Source: Holosporaceae bacterium (GTDB lineage: Bacteria > Pseudomonadota > Alphaproteobacteria > UBA3830). From it: DNA of 6,926 nucleotides. Position numbers and translations under genes: made by a program. Under the pieces are notes generated by a model. It saw nothing but the letters and a program-made list of their open reading frames with translations, was not told where the DNA came from and did not search any database. Location: the NCBI GenBank assembly GCA_031282785.1, contig JAITDB010000074.1, forward strand, positions 1-6,926. Direction: 5' to 3'. Positions 1 through 6,926 of this stretch are shown here, piece by piece (positions within the stretch are counted from its first letter, which is position 1; each line of letters opens with the position of its first letter).

Positions 1-59
1 GTCGTCGTAGTTTTTCCAACTCCACCCTTCTGATTTATTATGGCAACAGTTACCGACAT
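1..59 (-). CDS. parA: ParA/Soj-family chromosome partitioning ATPase, N-terminus only (cut by window edge)
   Basis: The minus strand from 59 reads MSVTVAIINQKGGVGKTTT and runs off the left edge. KGGVGKTT is the deviant Walker A motif of ParA/MinD-type ATPases, and the short beta-strand ending in INQKGG just before it is typical of the ParA/Soj branch (many chromosomal ParA proteins begin like this). ParA binds DNA non-specifically in its ATP form and, with ParB at parS sites, moves replication origins apart. Only about 19 residues are visible, so chromosomal ParA, a plasmid ParA or another relative cannot be fully separated. The ATG at 59 is preceded in frame by a GTG (62) and then a stop (65), so the start is fixed to one of these two; a GGTGTAGG-like purine-rich stretch lies just upstream. 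It starts 38 bp after the atpC stop on the same strand, with no convincing terminator between, so co-transcription with the atp operon is possible. Confidence 0.8.
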   Translation of the reverse strand, partial: MSVTVAIINQKGGVGKTTT

Positions 60-97
60 CACCTACACCCCAGAAATATAAAAAATACAGAAACCCT

Positions 98-346
98 CTA
101 GGCCGCAGTTTCTACAATGAATATAGCAGAGTTATCTGAAAATGAACATACGCCCCGCTCAATGGCGATGGAAATCGGACGCTCTACCTGCGGTCGAAAC
201 ACCCGAATCTGCCCGCGCCGCAGCGCCGTAACAGTCGATATGTGATTCTGCAGCAGACACATCTCCCCCTCAACGGCCGGTAGCACCACTTTGATGGCCT
301 CGCCGTTGAACAATTCTTTTCCGAGCGTTAAAATTTTAGCCTGCAA
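98..346 (-). CDS. atpC: F1 ATP synthase epsilon subunit, short form lacking the C-terminal helical domain
   Basis: This is the epsilon subunit of the F1 central stalk, which sits with gamma on the F0 c-ring. With a TTG start at 346 the protein has 82 residues. Its pattern (KILTLGKELFNGEAIKVVLP, then EGEM, then a T/ALRRGQIRV strand) matches the N-terminal beta-sandwich of AtpC, residues about 1-82. Family members are usually about 105-140 residues because two C-terminal helices follow; here translation stops (TAG) right after the sandwich, so the helical domain known to inhibit ATP hydrolysis is absent. The start was chosen because a perfect AGGAGG lies 5 nt upstream of the TTG and homology begins there. 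The reading frame stays open upstream to an ATG at 499, but those 51 codons fall in a structured spacer and do not resemble epsilon. It is the last F1 gene, 165 bp after atpD, against gaps of 4 bp or less elsewhere in the operon. Confidence 0.85.
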   Translation of the reverse strand: MQAKILTLGKELFNGEAIKVVLPAVEGEMCLLQNHISTVTALRRGQIRVFRPQVERPISIAIERGVCSFSDNSAIFIVETAA

Positions 347-351
347 AAAAA

Positions 352-357
352 CCTCCT
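352..357 (-). promoter_or_regulatory. Shine-Dalgarno site deciding the atpC TTG start
   Basis: The minus strand has a perfect AGGAGG at 357-352, followed by five T residues and then TTG (346-344). No ATG or GTG lies at a suitable distance downstream of it, so this site decides the non-ATG start. A strong ribosome site with a weak start codon may set epsilon output relative to beta (inference). Confidence 0.7.
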
Positions 358-363
358 GTGACA

Positions 364-511
364 CCAACAAGCAGTTGGATGCGATTATGCTGTCGCAACC
401 AGACTGAAGTGTATGCCGACTGTACATGCGACATAAAGCTGAATCTAGCGGATCTGGTAACCGCCACCAGAGTAGCGTAACTCCAGTAAATGGATCCAAC
501 TGCAGAGTTGG
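364..511. repeat. Structured palindromic element with terminal inverted repeats, between atpD and atpC
   Basis: The ends are near-perfect inverted repeats. The left end reads CCAAC-AA-GCAGTTGGAT (364-380) and the right end, read on the minus strand from 511, is CCAAC-TCT-GCAGTTGGAT (511-494). Each end is also a small hairpin by itself (CCAAC/GTTGG). Inside are two further arms: TTA-TGC-TGTCGCA (385-397) pairs with TGCGACATAA (427-436), leaving a 3-nt bulge, and TCTGGT (453-458) pairs with ACCAGA (466-471) around a 7-nt loop. Together these would fold as a three-way junction closed by a 10-bp outer stem. The element begins one base after the atpD stop codon and ends 6 bp short of the atpC Shine-Dalgarno site. 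No target-site duplication is evident. It could be a MITE-like or Rickettsia-type palindromic repeat, or a structured regulatory RNA region controlling atpC; one copy cannot decide. Confidence 0.6.
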
Positions 512-2810
<2,299 letters not shown>

Positions 2811-4358
2811 TTAACTCACATTTTTTTCTTTTTTGAAAGCCTCCAGATAGACCGGCAACAAATCATCCAGAGCGGCCTTCGTATCTGGCTTGAGGTCTGC
2901 GTTTTTACTGATATCTGTGACGATCGCCGATTGCTCCATTTTGATGCGCTCCAGCACATATTTTTCGAACGCCGACACCTCTGCTAGCAGAAGACTATCC
3001 AGATATCCATTTACGCCCAGATATATGCTGATCACCTGATCTTCGATGTTCATAGGACTATATTGCGGCTGTTTCAGCAGCTCTGTCAGTCGTTCTCCGC
3101 GGGATATAAGACGCTTGCTGGACTGGTCAAGGTCCGATGCAAACTGCGAAAAGCTAGCCATTTCTCGGTATTGAGCCAATTCCAGCTTGATCCTTCCGGC
3201 GACTTTTTTCATGCCCTTGGTCTGAGCCGCAGATCCAACTCGACTGACCGATTGCCCGACGTTTATAGCAGGACGTATACCCTTGTGGAACAGATCGTTT
3301 TCAAGAAATATCTGGCCGTCCGTAATGGAAATCACGTTCGTGGGAATATAGGCTGACAGGTCTCCTGCTTGAGTTTCTATTATCGGAAGCGCCGTGAGCG
3401 ATCCACCGCCATTTTTGTCACTGAGTTTTGCGGCTCTCTCCAACAATCTCGAATGCAGATAGAATACATCTCCCGGATACGCCTCGCGTCCCGGAGGCCT
3501 TCTAAGCAGCAGCGACATTTGGCGATAGGCGACAGCATGCTTCGATAGATCATCGTATATTATCAGTGCATGCATACCGTTGTCCCGGAAATATTCGCCG
3601 ATGGCGCAACCGGTATAGGGCGCAAGATATTGCATAGTGGCTGCCTCAGAGGCCGTTGCTGCCACTACTGTCGTGTATTCCATGGCGCCAGCTTCCGCGA
3701 GAGTCTTCACAATCTGAGCTACGGAAAATCTTTTTTGGCCTATGACGACGTAAATGCAATATAATTTTTGATGCTCGATGTTGTTTTCAAACGCACTTCG
3801 CTGATTAATAATGGTATCGATGGCGATGGACGTCTTGCCGGTCTGGCGATCCCCGATAATGAGCTCCCGCTGACCTCGTCCAATGGGAACGATGGCGTCA
3901 ATGGCCTTCAGACCCGTATGCATTGGCTCTTGTACCGAGCGCCGCTCGATAATGCCCGGAGCTTTCATGTCTACGGCTCTTCGTTCACTGGATTTTATGG
4001 CGCCCTTGCCGTCTATGGGATCTCCGAGAGCATCGACAACACGTCCCAGCAAGCCTTTTCCCACCGGCACATCTACAATTTTCCGAGATCGACGCACTTC
4101 CATTCCCTCGTGCACCTCCCGATCCTCTCCGAACAGTACTACGTCAACGGTGTCTTCGCCGAGATTCAGCGCCATTCCATCTACGCCGGAGTCGAAAATT
4201 ACTTTTTCTCCCATAGAAATGCTCTCGAGACCGTAAATTCTTGCGACTCCGTCTTTTACGGATAAAACTCGACCAACTTCCACAAATTCCGGCCCGGAAT
4301 CAAAGCTCTCGATGCGCTCCTTTATGATGGAACTGATTTCCGCAGGATTAATTTTCAT
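2811..4358 (-). CDS. atpA: F1 ATP synthase alpha subunit
   Basis: Alpha alternates with beta in the F1 hexamer, binds nucleotide at the non-catalytic sites and supplies the arginine finger to the catalytic sites. The 515-residue length is normal. The N-terminal region (about 1-20, [15 protein letters not shown]) is the helix that contacts delta; the beta-barrel is about 25-95. The nucleotide domain has Walker A GDRQTGKT at 169-176, [17 protein letters not shown] at 264-280, [12 protein letters not shown] at 286-297 and [12 protein letters not shown] at 370-381, with the arginine finger at Arg373. The C-terminal helical bundle is about 385-510. VGSAAQ rather than VGGAAQ fits alphaproteobacterial alpha subunits. 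The start is an ATG 7 nt after a perfect AGGAGG (4371-4366) lying inside the end of atpH; the two genes overlap by 11 bp. All key residues seen look intact. Confidence 0.98.
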   Translation of the reverse strand: MKINPAEISSIIKERIESFDSGPEFVEVGRVLSVKDGVARIYGLESISMGEKVIFDSGVDGMALNLGEDTVDVVLFGEDREVHEGMEVRRSRKIVDVPVGKGLLGRVVDALGDPIDGKGAIKSSERRAVDMKAPGIIERRSVQEPMHTGLKAIDAIVPIGRGQRELIIGDRQTGKTSIAIDTIINQRSAFENNIEHQKLYCIYVVIGQKRFSVAQIVKTLAEAGAMEYTTVVAATASEAATMQYLAPYTGCAIGEYFRDNGMHALIIYDDLSKHAVAYRQMSLLLRRPPGREAYPGDVFYLHSRLLERAAKLSDKNGGGSLTALPIIETQAGDLSAYIPTNVISITDGQIFLENDLFHKGIRPAINVGQSVSRVGSAAQTKGMKKVAGRIKLELAQYREMASFSQFASDLDQSSKRLISRGERLTELLKQPQYSPMNIEDQVISIYLGVNGYLDSLLLAEVSAFEKYVLERIKMEQSAIVTDISKNADLKPDTKAALDDLLPVYLEAFKKEKNVS

Positions 4359-4902
4359 CGTTGTCCCTCCTAATGGCGGCGCGCAGACGCTTTATCTTGG
4401 ATAAAGCCGAGTAATCTAAAATTTTCGATCGGTACTGTATCTTGAAACCATCAATCAGCGAGGAATCATATTGCATGTCGTATTCGGTCTTCTCTCCAAA
4501 CACCTCTGCCAGATCTTTTTTTAATGCCTGCTCCTGCTCCACCGAAATATTTTTTGCAAATGTCAGATGAAGGCGTCTTCTGCCGGAAACTTCATTCAAC
4601 AACGTCTCATAGGCCTCACAAACATCAATAATCATAAATAGTCGACCGTTGCTGCGAAGAGTATCCAAAAAATTGCCAACAATTTCTGATAAATCTAACT
4701 CGGTTTTTAGCAGCTGCACCAGGCGCTCTCCGTCACATTTCAGAAAAGTGACTTTTTTTAGAAACTTCCGGAAGTCGCCAATGGAAAAAATGACTCCTTT
4801 CATTTCACGGAGCTGCCGCAAAACTTCTTCTTCCATCTTTAACTCGACGGCAACCGCATACAAAGACCTCACATACTTATTAACAAGTGAACTATCTGCC
4901 AC
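4348..4902 (-). CDS. atpH: F1 ATP synthase delta subunit (peripheral-stalk cap)
   Basis: Delta (OSCP-like) sits on top of F1 and ties it to the peripheral stalk b subunits so that the head does not spin. With a GTG start at 4902 it has 184 residues, the usual family length. The N-terminal six-helix domain begins [17 protein letters not shown] (compare the family's RYAKALFELA pattern). The middle has [15 protein letters not shown], matching the NFLxxLxxNxRL signature. The C-terminal part has [29 protein letters not shown], matching the conserved DPSLIGGF...IDxSxxxxLxxL end. An ATG at 4953 in the same frame would add 17 residues without family resemblance, lacks a ribosome site and overlaps the proposed -10 box; the GTG has GGGGGAG just upstream. 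It is the first gene of the operon and overlaps atpA by 11 bp. As usual for delta, it is the least conserved subunit here. Confidence 0.9.
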   Translation of the reverse strand: MADSSLVNKYVRSLYAVAVELKMEEEVLRQLREMKGVIFSIGDFRKFLKKVTFLKCDGERLVQLLKTELDLSEIVGNFLDTLRSNGRLFMIIDVCEAYETLLNEVSGRRRLHLTFAKNISVEQEQALKKDLAEVFGEKTEYDMQYDSSLIDGFKIQYRSKILDYSALSKIKRLRAAIRRDNDEN

Positions 4903-4951
4903 AGCTCCCCCTAAACATTTCGGCTCTAAAATGGACAAAAACTGTATCGGC

Positions 4952-4980
4952 ATTGTATATTACAACGCTCGCCATTGCAA
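4952..4980 (-). promoter_or_regulatory. Sigma70-type promoter of the atpHAGDC operon
   Basis: On the minus strand TTGCAA (4980-4975) is followed, after a 17-bp spacer, by TACAAT (4957-4952). These match the -35 and -10 consensus at four and five of six positions. Transcription would start near 4945, giving a leader of about 40 nt before the GTG of atpH. No other promoter-like pair as good was seen upstream of the operon. The call is by eye and unproven. Confidence 0.5.
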
Positions 4981-4982
4981 TG
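4973..4982. promoter_or_regulatory. 10-bp perfect palindrome overlapping the atp -35 box
   Basis: CATTGCAATG is a perfect palindrome covering the proposed -35 element. Its position is that of a repressor operator or an activator site at the promoter edge. A 10-bp palindrome can also arise by chance, and no regulator is known from this window. Confidence 0.25.
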
Positions 4983-5075
4983 TTTCGCTGTGAATAAGTT
5001 TACCATGTTATAAAATATTTATGAGAAATACGCGTCCTACAACGCAGCACTAAATTAAGACTGTTGAAATCCGAG

Positions 5076-5113
5076 GAATCCCAAGTCTGGAGCATCTATG
5101 CTTCAGGAGATTC
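5076..5113 (+). other. Stem-loop in the intergenic region, better paired as plus-strand RNA
   Basis: CTGGAGCA (5087-5094) pairs with TGCTTCAG (5099-5106) around the loop TCTA. An outer GAATC (5076-5080) pairs with GATTC (5109-5113) across an internal loop. As plus-strand RNA the one irregular pair is G-U; as minus-strand RNA it would be an A-C mismatch, which favours plus-strand transcription. It has no adjacent U-tract, so it is not a simple terminator. It lies upstream of the promoter proposed for the right-hand gene, so it would not be part of that gene's leader. Confidence 0.4.
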
Positions 5114-5169
5114 TATGGCATTACTGTGACATTTTCGGGTAGTTTTTGATACCTCTCAAATTTATGCCT

Positions 5170-5198
5170 AAAAAATGATCAAAATCACATTTTTTTTT
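5170..5198 (+). terminator. Weak A+T-rich hairpin with T-tract, possible terminator
   Basis: AAAAAATG (5170-5177) pairs with CATTTTTT (5188-5195), and the T-tract runs on to 5198 (nine T in all). The stem is almost all A-T, so it would be a poor intrinsic terminator, though its A-tract/T-tract symmetry could work in both directions. It could end a plus-strand transcript that includes the 5076-5113 hairpin, or simply be part of the A+T-rich upstream region of the next promoter. Confidence 0.2.
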
Positions 5199-5231
5199 CA
5201 AAAATATTTTATTTATTTGATAAAAATAATC

Positions 5232-5260
5232 TTGACTAAAATATTTTCGTACCATATACA
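5232..5260 (+). promoter_or_regulatory. Sigma70-type promoter of the exported-protein gene
   Basis: TTGACT (5232-5237) is followed, after a 17-bp spacer, by TATACA (5255-5260). A long A+T-rich stretch upstream (about 5190-5230) could act as an UP element. The start of transcription would be near 5267, leaving a short leader that holds AGGAA (5276-5280), 9 nt before the ATG at 5290. The palindrome AAAATATTTT occurs twice, at 5201-5210 and inside the spacer at 5238-5247. Confidence 0.55.
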
Positions 5261-5289
5261 GACTATAGAATAAAAAGGAAACGACGATT

Positions 5290-6879
5290 ATGAAATATAA
5301 ACAAATATTGTGCACTTCTATGGCACTGGTAACTATCCTGAATGTAAATGCAGCTTATAGAAAACTTGACTCAAAAAATCTTCTTATACCCGAGTTCAAA
5401 GGAAAGTCCACATCTGATCAAAAGCTCGGCACAAATAGCATTGCTGTAGCCAAATCCGAGAAGAATATCACCTCTAACCAAAAAAACATCTCAAATAGGC
5501 TTCCCACATTAAAGGTGCATGCTCCTGTGTTTATGGCGCATCCAGTTCATGCGCAGAATGCAGAGAATATATCAAATCCGCAAAATAATCCCTCTGTATT
5601 TATGTCGCATCCAGTTCATCCGCAGAATATACTAGATCCACAGGAGGCTGTTACGTATACGTATTCGCTCCGCACTTGCGACACTCCCATATCATCTACA
5701 TCACCGATGTCACCTCGGTCGCCAGTAGCTTCTGAACTATCTCCATCACCAGCAATATTATATCAATCGCCAGTACCTCCTGGAACATCTCCAGCACCGA
5801 CACCATCTCCATCGCCGGCGTCGCCGATACCGTCTCCATCGCCAGCCCCGTCGCCAGCGATTCCAAAGCTATCTCCTTCACCAGCACCGATAATATCTCC
5901 GTCGCCGATCTCATCTTCTTCAAACACGTCAATATCATCTCAGTCTGTGGTGTCCAAGTTACCGAATCCAACGATAACTCCGCTGCCTCTTCCTCGACAG
6001 CAAGAGAACAAAGAAGTTCTACAAGTTCTTTCTCTACTAAAAATCATGGATGATCCAAAAACATCAAATAATTGCTTAAAAGCAGGTGGAAAATTGCATA
6101 GTATGTTAATGGCAGACGATTCTTTAGAGGAAAAAGCACTATGGACACATATTCCCAAAGTAATAACAACACTTTTAAGAGAAAATCTGTATAGAGAAGG
6201 AAGAGATATTCTGTTCAAAATCTGGGAAATAGACACAGATGTACTAGATTTGAGTATTCGCTCAATTATGCAAATGTGCGTTGATGGCATTCTCGATTTC
6301 AATAATATTGTAGAACCGCTTCTCTCAAATATAAATTACGTTGCTATGGATAGATCCAAAGAGGATGTTCCTCATGATATCAAAAATGTCGAAAACTATG
6401 TCAAGAGTGCCTATATATACATCGAGATTTACGCCATCTCACTTTTTCTACAGGGAGGAGAGAAAAACATAGACATGGCACTTAAGTTCCTACATATTGT
6501 TGATTTTCCAATCTTTGTATGGCATATGATCACTGGAATGAACTGCGCCGCTATAGATGAGCGAGCCTGCATTCTCTCAGAATTTGCCAAAAAATATGAT
6601 AAAGTTGGCACTGCCATCGATGTGATTTTTTCACTGATAAATAGTGATGATTCTGACCCGCTGTGCAATCCCAATCGATCATTATCAAGCGTTTTAGCGT
6701 TTTTTAAATGCATTATGGAATTTCCCGCAGATACAAAATCCTACATTTACAAAAAAGTAGAAAAATATCGCCTTTCTACTAAGAATGTAAAATATAGCTA
6801 TTTATCAAAACGTAGTAATGTATATAACAATAAAGATATGATCGCCATGCATTTTCTTTTCGGTTCAAGAGTAGATTAG
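5290..6879 (+). CDS. Exported protein of unknown function with Pro/Ser-rich linker and helical C-terminal domain
   Basis: I do not recognise this 529-residue protein. Residues 1-21 form a Sec-type signal peptide: a Lys-containing start, a hydrophobic core (ILCTSMALVTIL), and VNA before a likely cut at Ala21/Ala22. No lipobox is seen, as Cys8 is too early. Residues 22-79 are polar and Lys/Asn/Ser-rich. Residues 80-118 hold two imperfect copies of VFM[AS]HPVH.QN. Residues 132-209 are a low-complexity SPSPAP-type linker, with scattered prolines to 235. Residues 236-529 look globular and mostly helical, with amphipathic segments suggesting helical repeats, and contain seven-odd scattered Cys residues over the mature chain. 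No transmembrane helix, LPXTG-like anchor or autotransporter barrel is visible. A periplasmic, surface or secreted role is inferred. The gene is monocistronic as far as seen, has its own promoter and AGGAA site, and is visibly more A+T-rich than the atp genes, which may mean weaker constraint or transfer. Confidence 0.8.
   Translation: MKYKQILCTSMALVTILNVNAAYRKLDSKNLLIPEFKGKSTSDQKLGTNSIAVAKSEKNITSNQKNISNRLPTLKVHAPVFMAHPVHAQNAENISNPQNNPSVFMSHPVHPQNILDPQEAVTYTYSLRTCDTPISSTSPMSPRSPVASELSPSPAILYQSPVPPGTSPAPTPSPSPASPIPSPSPAPSPAIPKLSPSPAPIISPSPISSSSNTSISSQSVVSKLPNPTITPLPLPRQQENKEVLQVLSLLKIMDDPKTSNNCLKAGGKLHSMLMADDSLEEKALWTHIPKVITTLLRENLYREGRDILFKIWEIDTDVLDLSIRSIMQMCVDGILDFNNIVEPLLSNINYVAMDRSKEDVPHDIKNVENYVKSAYIYIEIYAISLFLQGGEKNIDMALKFLHIVDFPIFVWHMITGMNCAAIDERACILSEFAKKYDKVGTAIDVIFSLINSDDSDPLCNPNRSLSSVLAFFKCIMEFPADTKSYIYKKVEKYRLSTKNVKYSYLSKRSNVYNNKDMIAMHFLFGSRVD
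5527..5643 (+). repeat. Imperfect tandem repeat, 69-bp period, inside the exported-protein gene
   Basis: Copy 1 starts at Val80 (5527) and copy 2 at Val103 (5596), exactly 23 codons later. Both encode VFM, then A or S, HPVH, then A or P, QN, and later an N/D-P-Q tail. The central bases (CGCATCCAGTTCAT) are identical in both, while other codons differ at third positions, so this is an older in-frame duplication. The second copy is shorter by a few residues before the Pro-rich part. Confidence 0.75.
5683..5994 (+). repeat. Pro/Ser-rich low-complexity coding repeat
   Basis: Short degenerate units of the type TCTCCATCACCAGCA (coding SPSPA) recur through this stretch, mainly to 5916, with a Ser-rich and then Pro-scattered tail to 5994. 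The units are SP, SPSP and SPAP variants, giving residues about 132-235. Such extended Pro/Ser segments normally act as stiff spacers between domains, and the DNA repeats are prone to length change between strains. Confidence 0.8.
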
Positions 6880-6926
6880 AGAGGAGATTTTCTTAGCCTA
6901 CTTAACAACAATTTATAAATATTTTC
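6880..6926. other. Window end downstream of the exported-protein gene; nothing called
   Basis: This A+T-rich tail holds a GAGGAG at 6881-6886, but no ATG, GTG or TTG follows at a ribosome-site distance. No hairpin with a T-tract that would make a convincing terminator is seen before the window ends. Confidence 0.5.

Larger units (their letters stand above)
4981..5289. other. Divergent intergenic region between atpH and the exported-protein gene
   Basis: About 310 bp with no convincing protein gene. From left to right it holds an extended -10-like TGTTATAAA on the plus strand (5006-5014), a less A+T-rich island with a hairpin (5076-5113), an inverted repeat ending in a T-tract (5170-5198), and a strongly A+T-rich stretch leading into the promoter of the right-hand gene. 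A minus-strand open frame across 5121-5315 is of low complexity and overlaps that promoter, so it is not called. No tRNA-like cloverleaf was seen. Confidence 0.6.

Noticed and set aside
347..499. N-terminal extension of atpC to the ATG at 499
   Set aside because: The extra 51 codons fall in the palindromic element, show no epsilon homology, and the perfect AGGAGG sits downstream of them, before the TTG.
364..511. tRNA or tmRNA gene in the atpD-atpC spacer
   Set aside because: Although it is multi-armed, there is no T-loop consensus (GGTTCGANNCC) and the arm sizes do not fit a tRNA.
3768..4265. Plus-strand open frame antisense to atpA
   Set aside because: Shadow of atpA with no ribosome site or family resemblance; atpA is certain on the other strand.
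4903..4953. Upstream ATG at 4953 as start of atpH
   Set aside because: It has no ribosome site, adds residues unlike the delta family, and overlaps the likely -10 box; the GTG at 4902 gives a normal-length protein with a purine-rich site.
5121..5315. Minus-strand open frame of 64 codons in the intergenic region
   Set aside because: It is low complexity (Phe/Tyr/Lys/Ile-rich), a product of A+T-rich DNA, and overlaps the start and promoter of the right-hand gene.
5696..5971. Minus-strand open frame opposite the Pro/Ser-rich region
   Set aside because: It is a mirror of the repeated SPSPA codons in the sense gene and has no signal of its own.
5683..5994. CRISPR-like short repeats
   Set aside because: The units are degenerate, in frame, contiguous and code for SPSPA; there are no unique spacers between fixed repeats.
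6881..6886. GAGGAG as the ribosome site of a further gene
   Set aside because: No start codon follows at a usable distance in the remaining bases.

Overview
The window carries the F1 sector of an F-type ATP synthase as a complete five-gene operon on the minus strand, in the order atpH-atpA-atpG-atpD-atpC (delta, alpha, gamma, beta, epsilon). The first codons of a parA-type partition ATPase follow downstream on the same strand, cut by the left edge of the window. On the plus strand, divergent from the operon, is one long gene for an exported protein with a Pro/Ser-rich linker that I do not recognise.

The organism is most likely an alphaproteobacterium. The F1 genes form their own operon with no F0 genes (atpB/E/F) upstream, the usual arrangement in that class, and the alpha and beta subunits read as alphaproteobacterial (alpha has VGSAAQ after the arginine finger; beta has the [24 protein letters not shown] stretch). 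The short epsilon, the moderate A+T content and the neighbouring exported low-complexity protein would suit a host-associated lineage such as Holosporales or Rickettsiales, but this is only a guess.

Layout from left to right: 1-59, parA start (minus, partial). 98-346, atpC, unusually short and started by TTG behind a perfect AGGAGG. 364-511, a roughly 148-bp structured element with near-perfect terminal inverted repeats, filling the only loose gap in an otherwise tightly packed operon. 512-1933 atpD, 1938-2810 atpG, 2811-4358 atpA and 4348-4902 atpH, all abutting or overlapping. 4952-4980, a good sigma70-type promoter for the operon, with a 10-bp palindrome across its -35. 4981-5289, an intergenic stretch with a hairpin at 5076-5113, an A-tract/T-tract inverted repeat at 5170-5198, and the promoter for the right-hand gene at 5232-5260. 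5290-6879, the exported protein gene. 6880-6926, no recognisable feature.

The five F1 subunits assemble into the catalytic alpha3-beta3 head, the central stalk (gamma, epsilon) and the peripheral-stalk cap (delta) that couple proton flow through F0, encoded elsewhere, to ATP synthesis. The most interesting points are the inserted-looking palindromic element between atpD and atpC, the epsilon subunit reduced to its beta-sandwich domain, a Gly-to-Ser change in the beta P-loop, and the unidentified exported protein.
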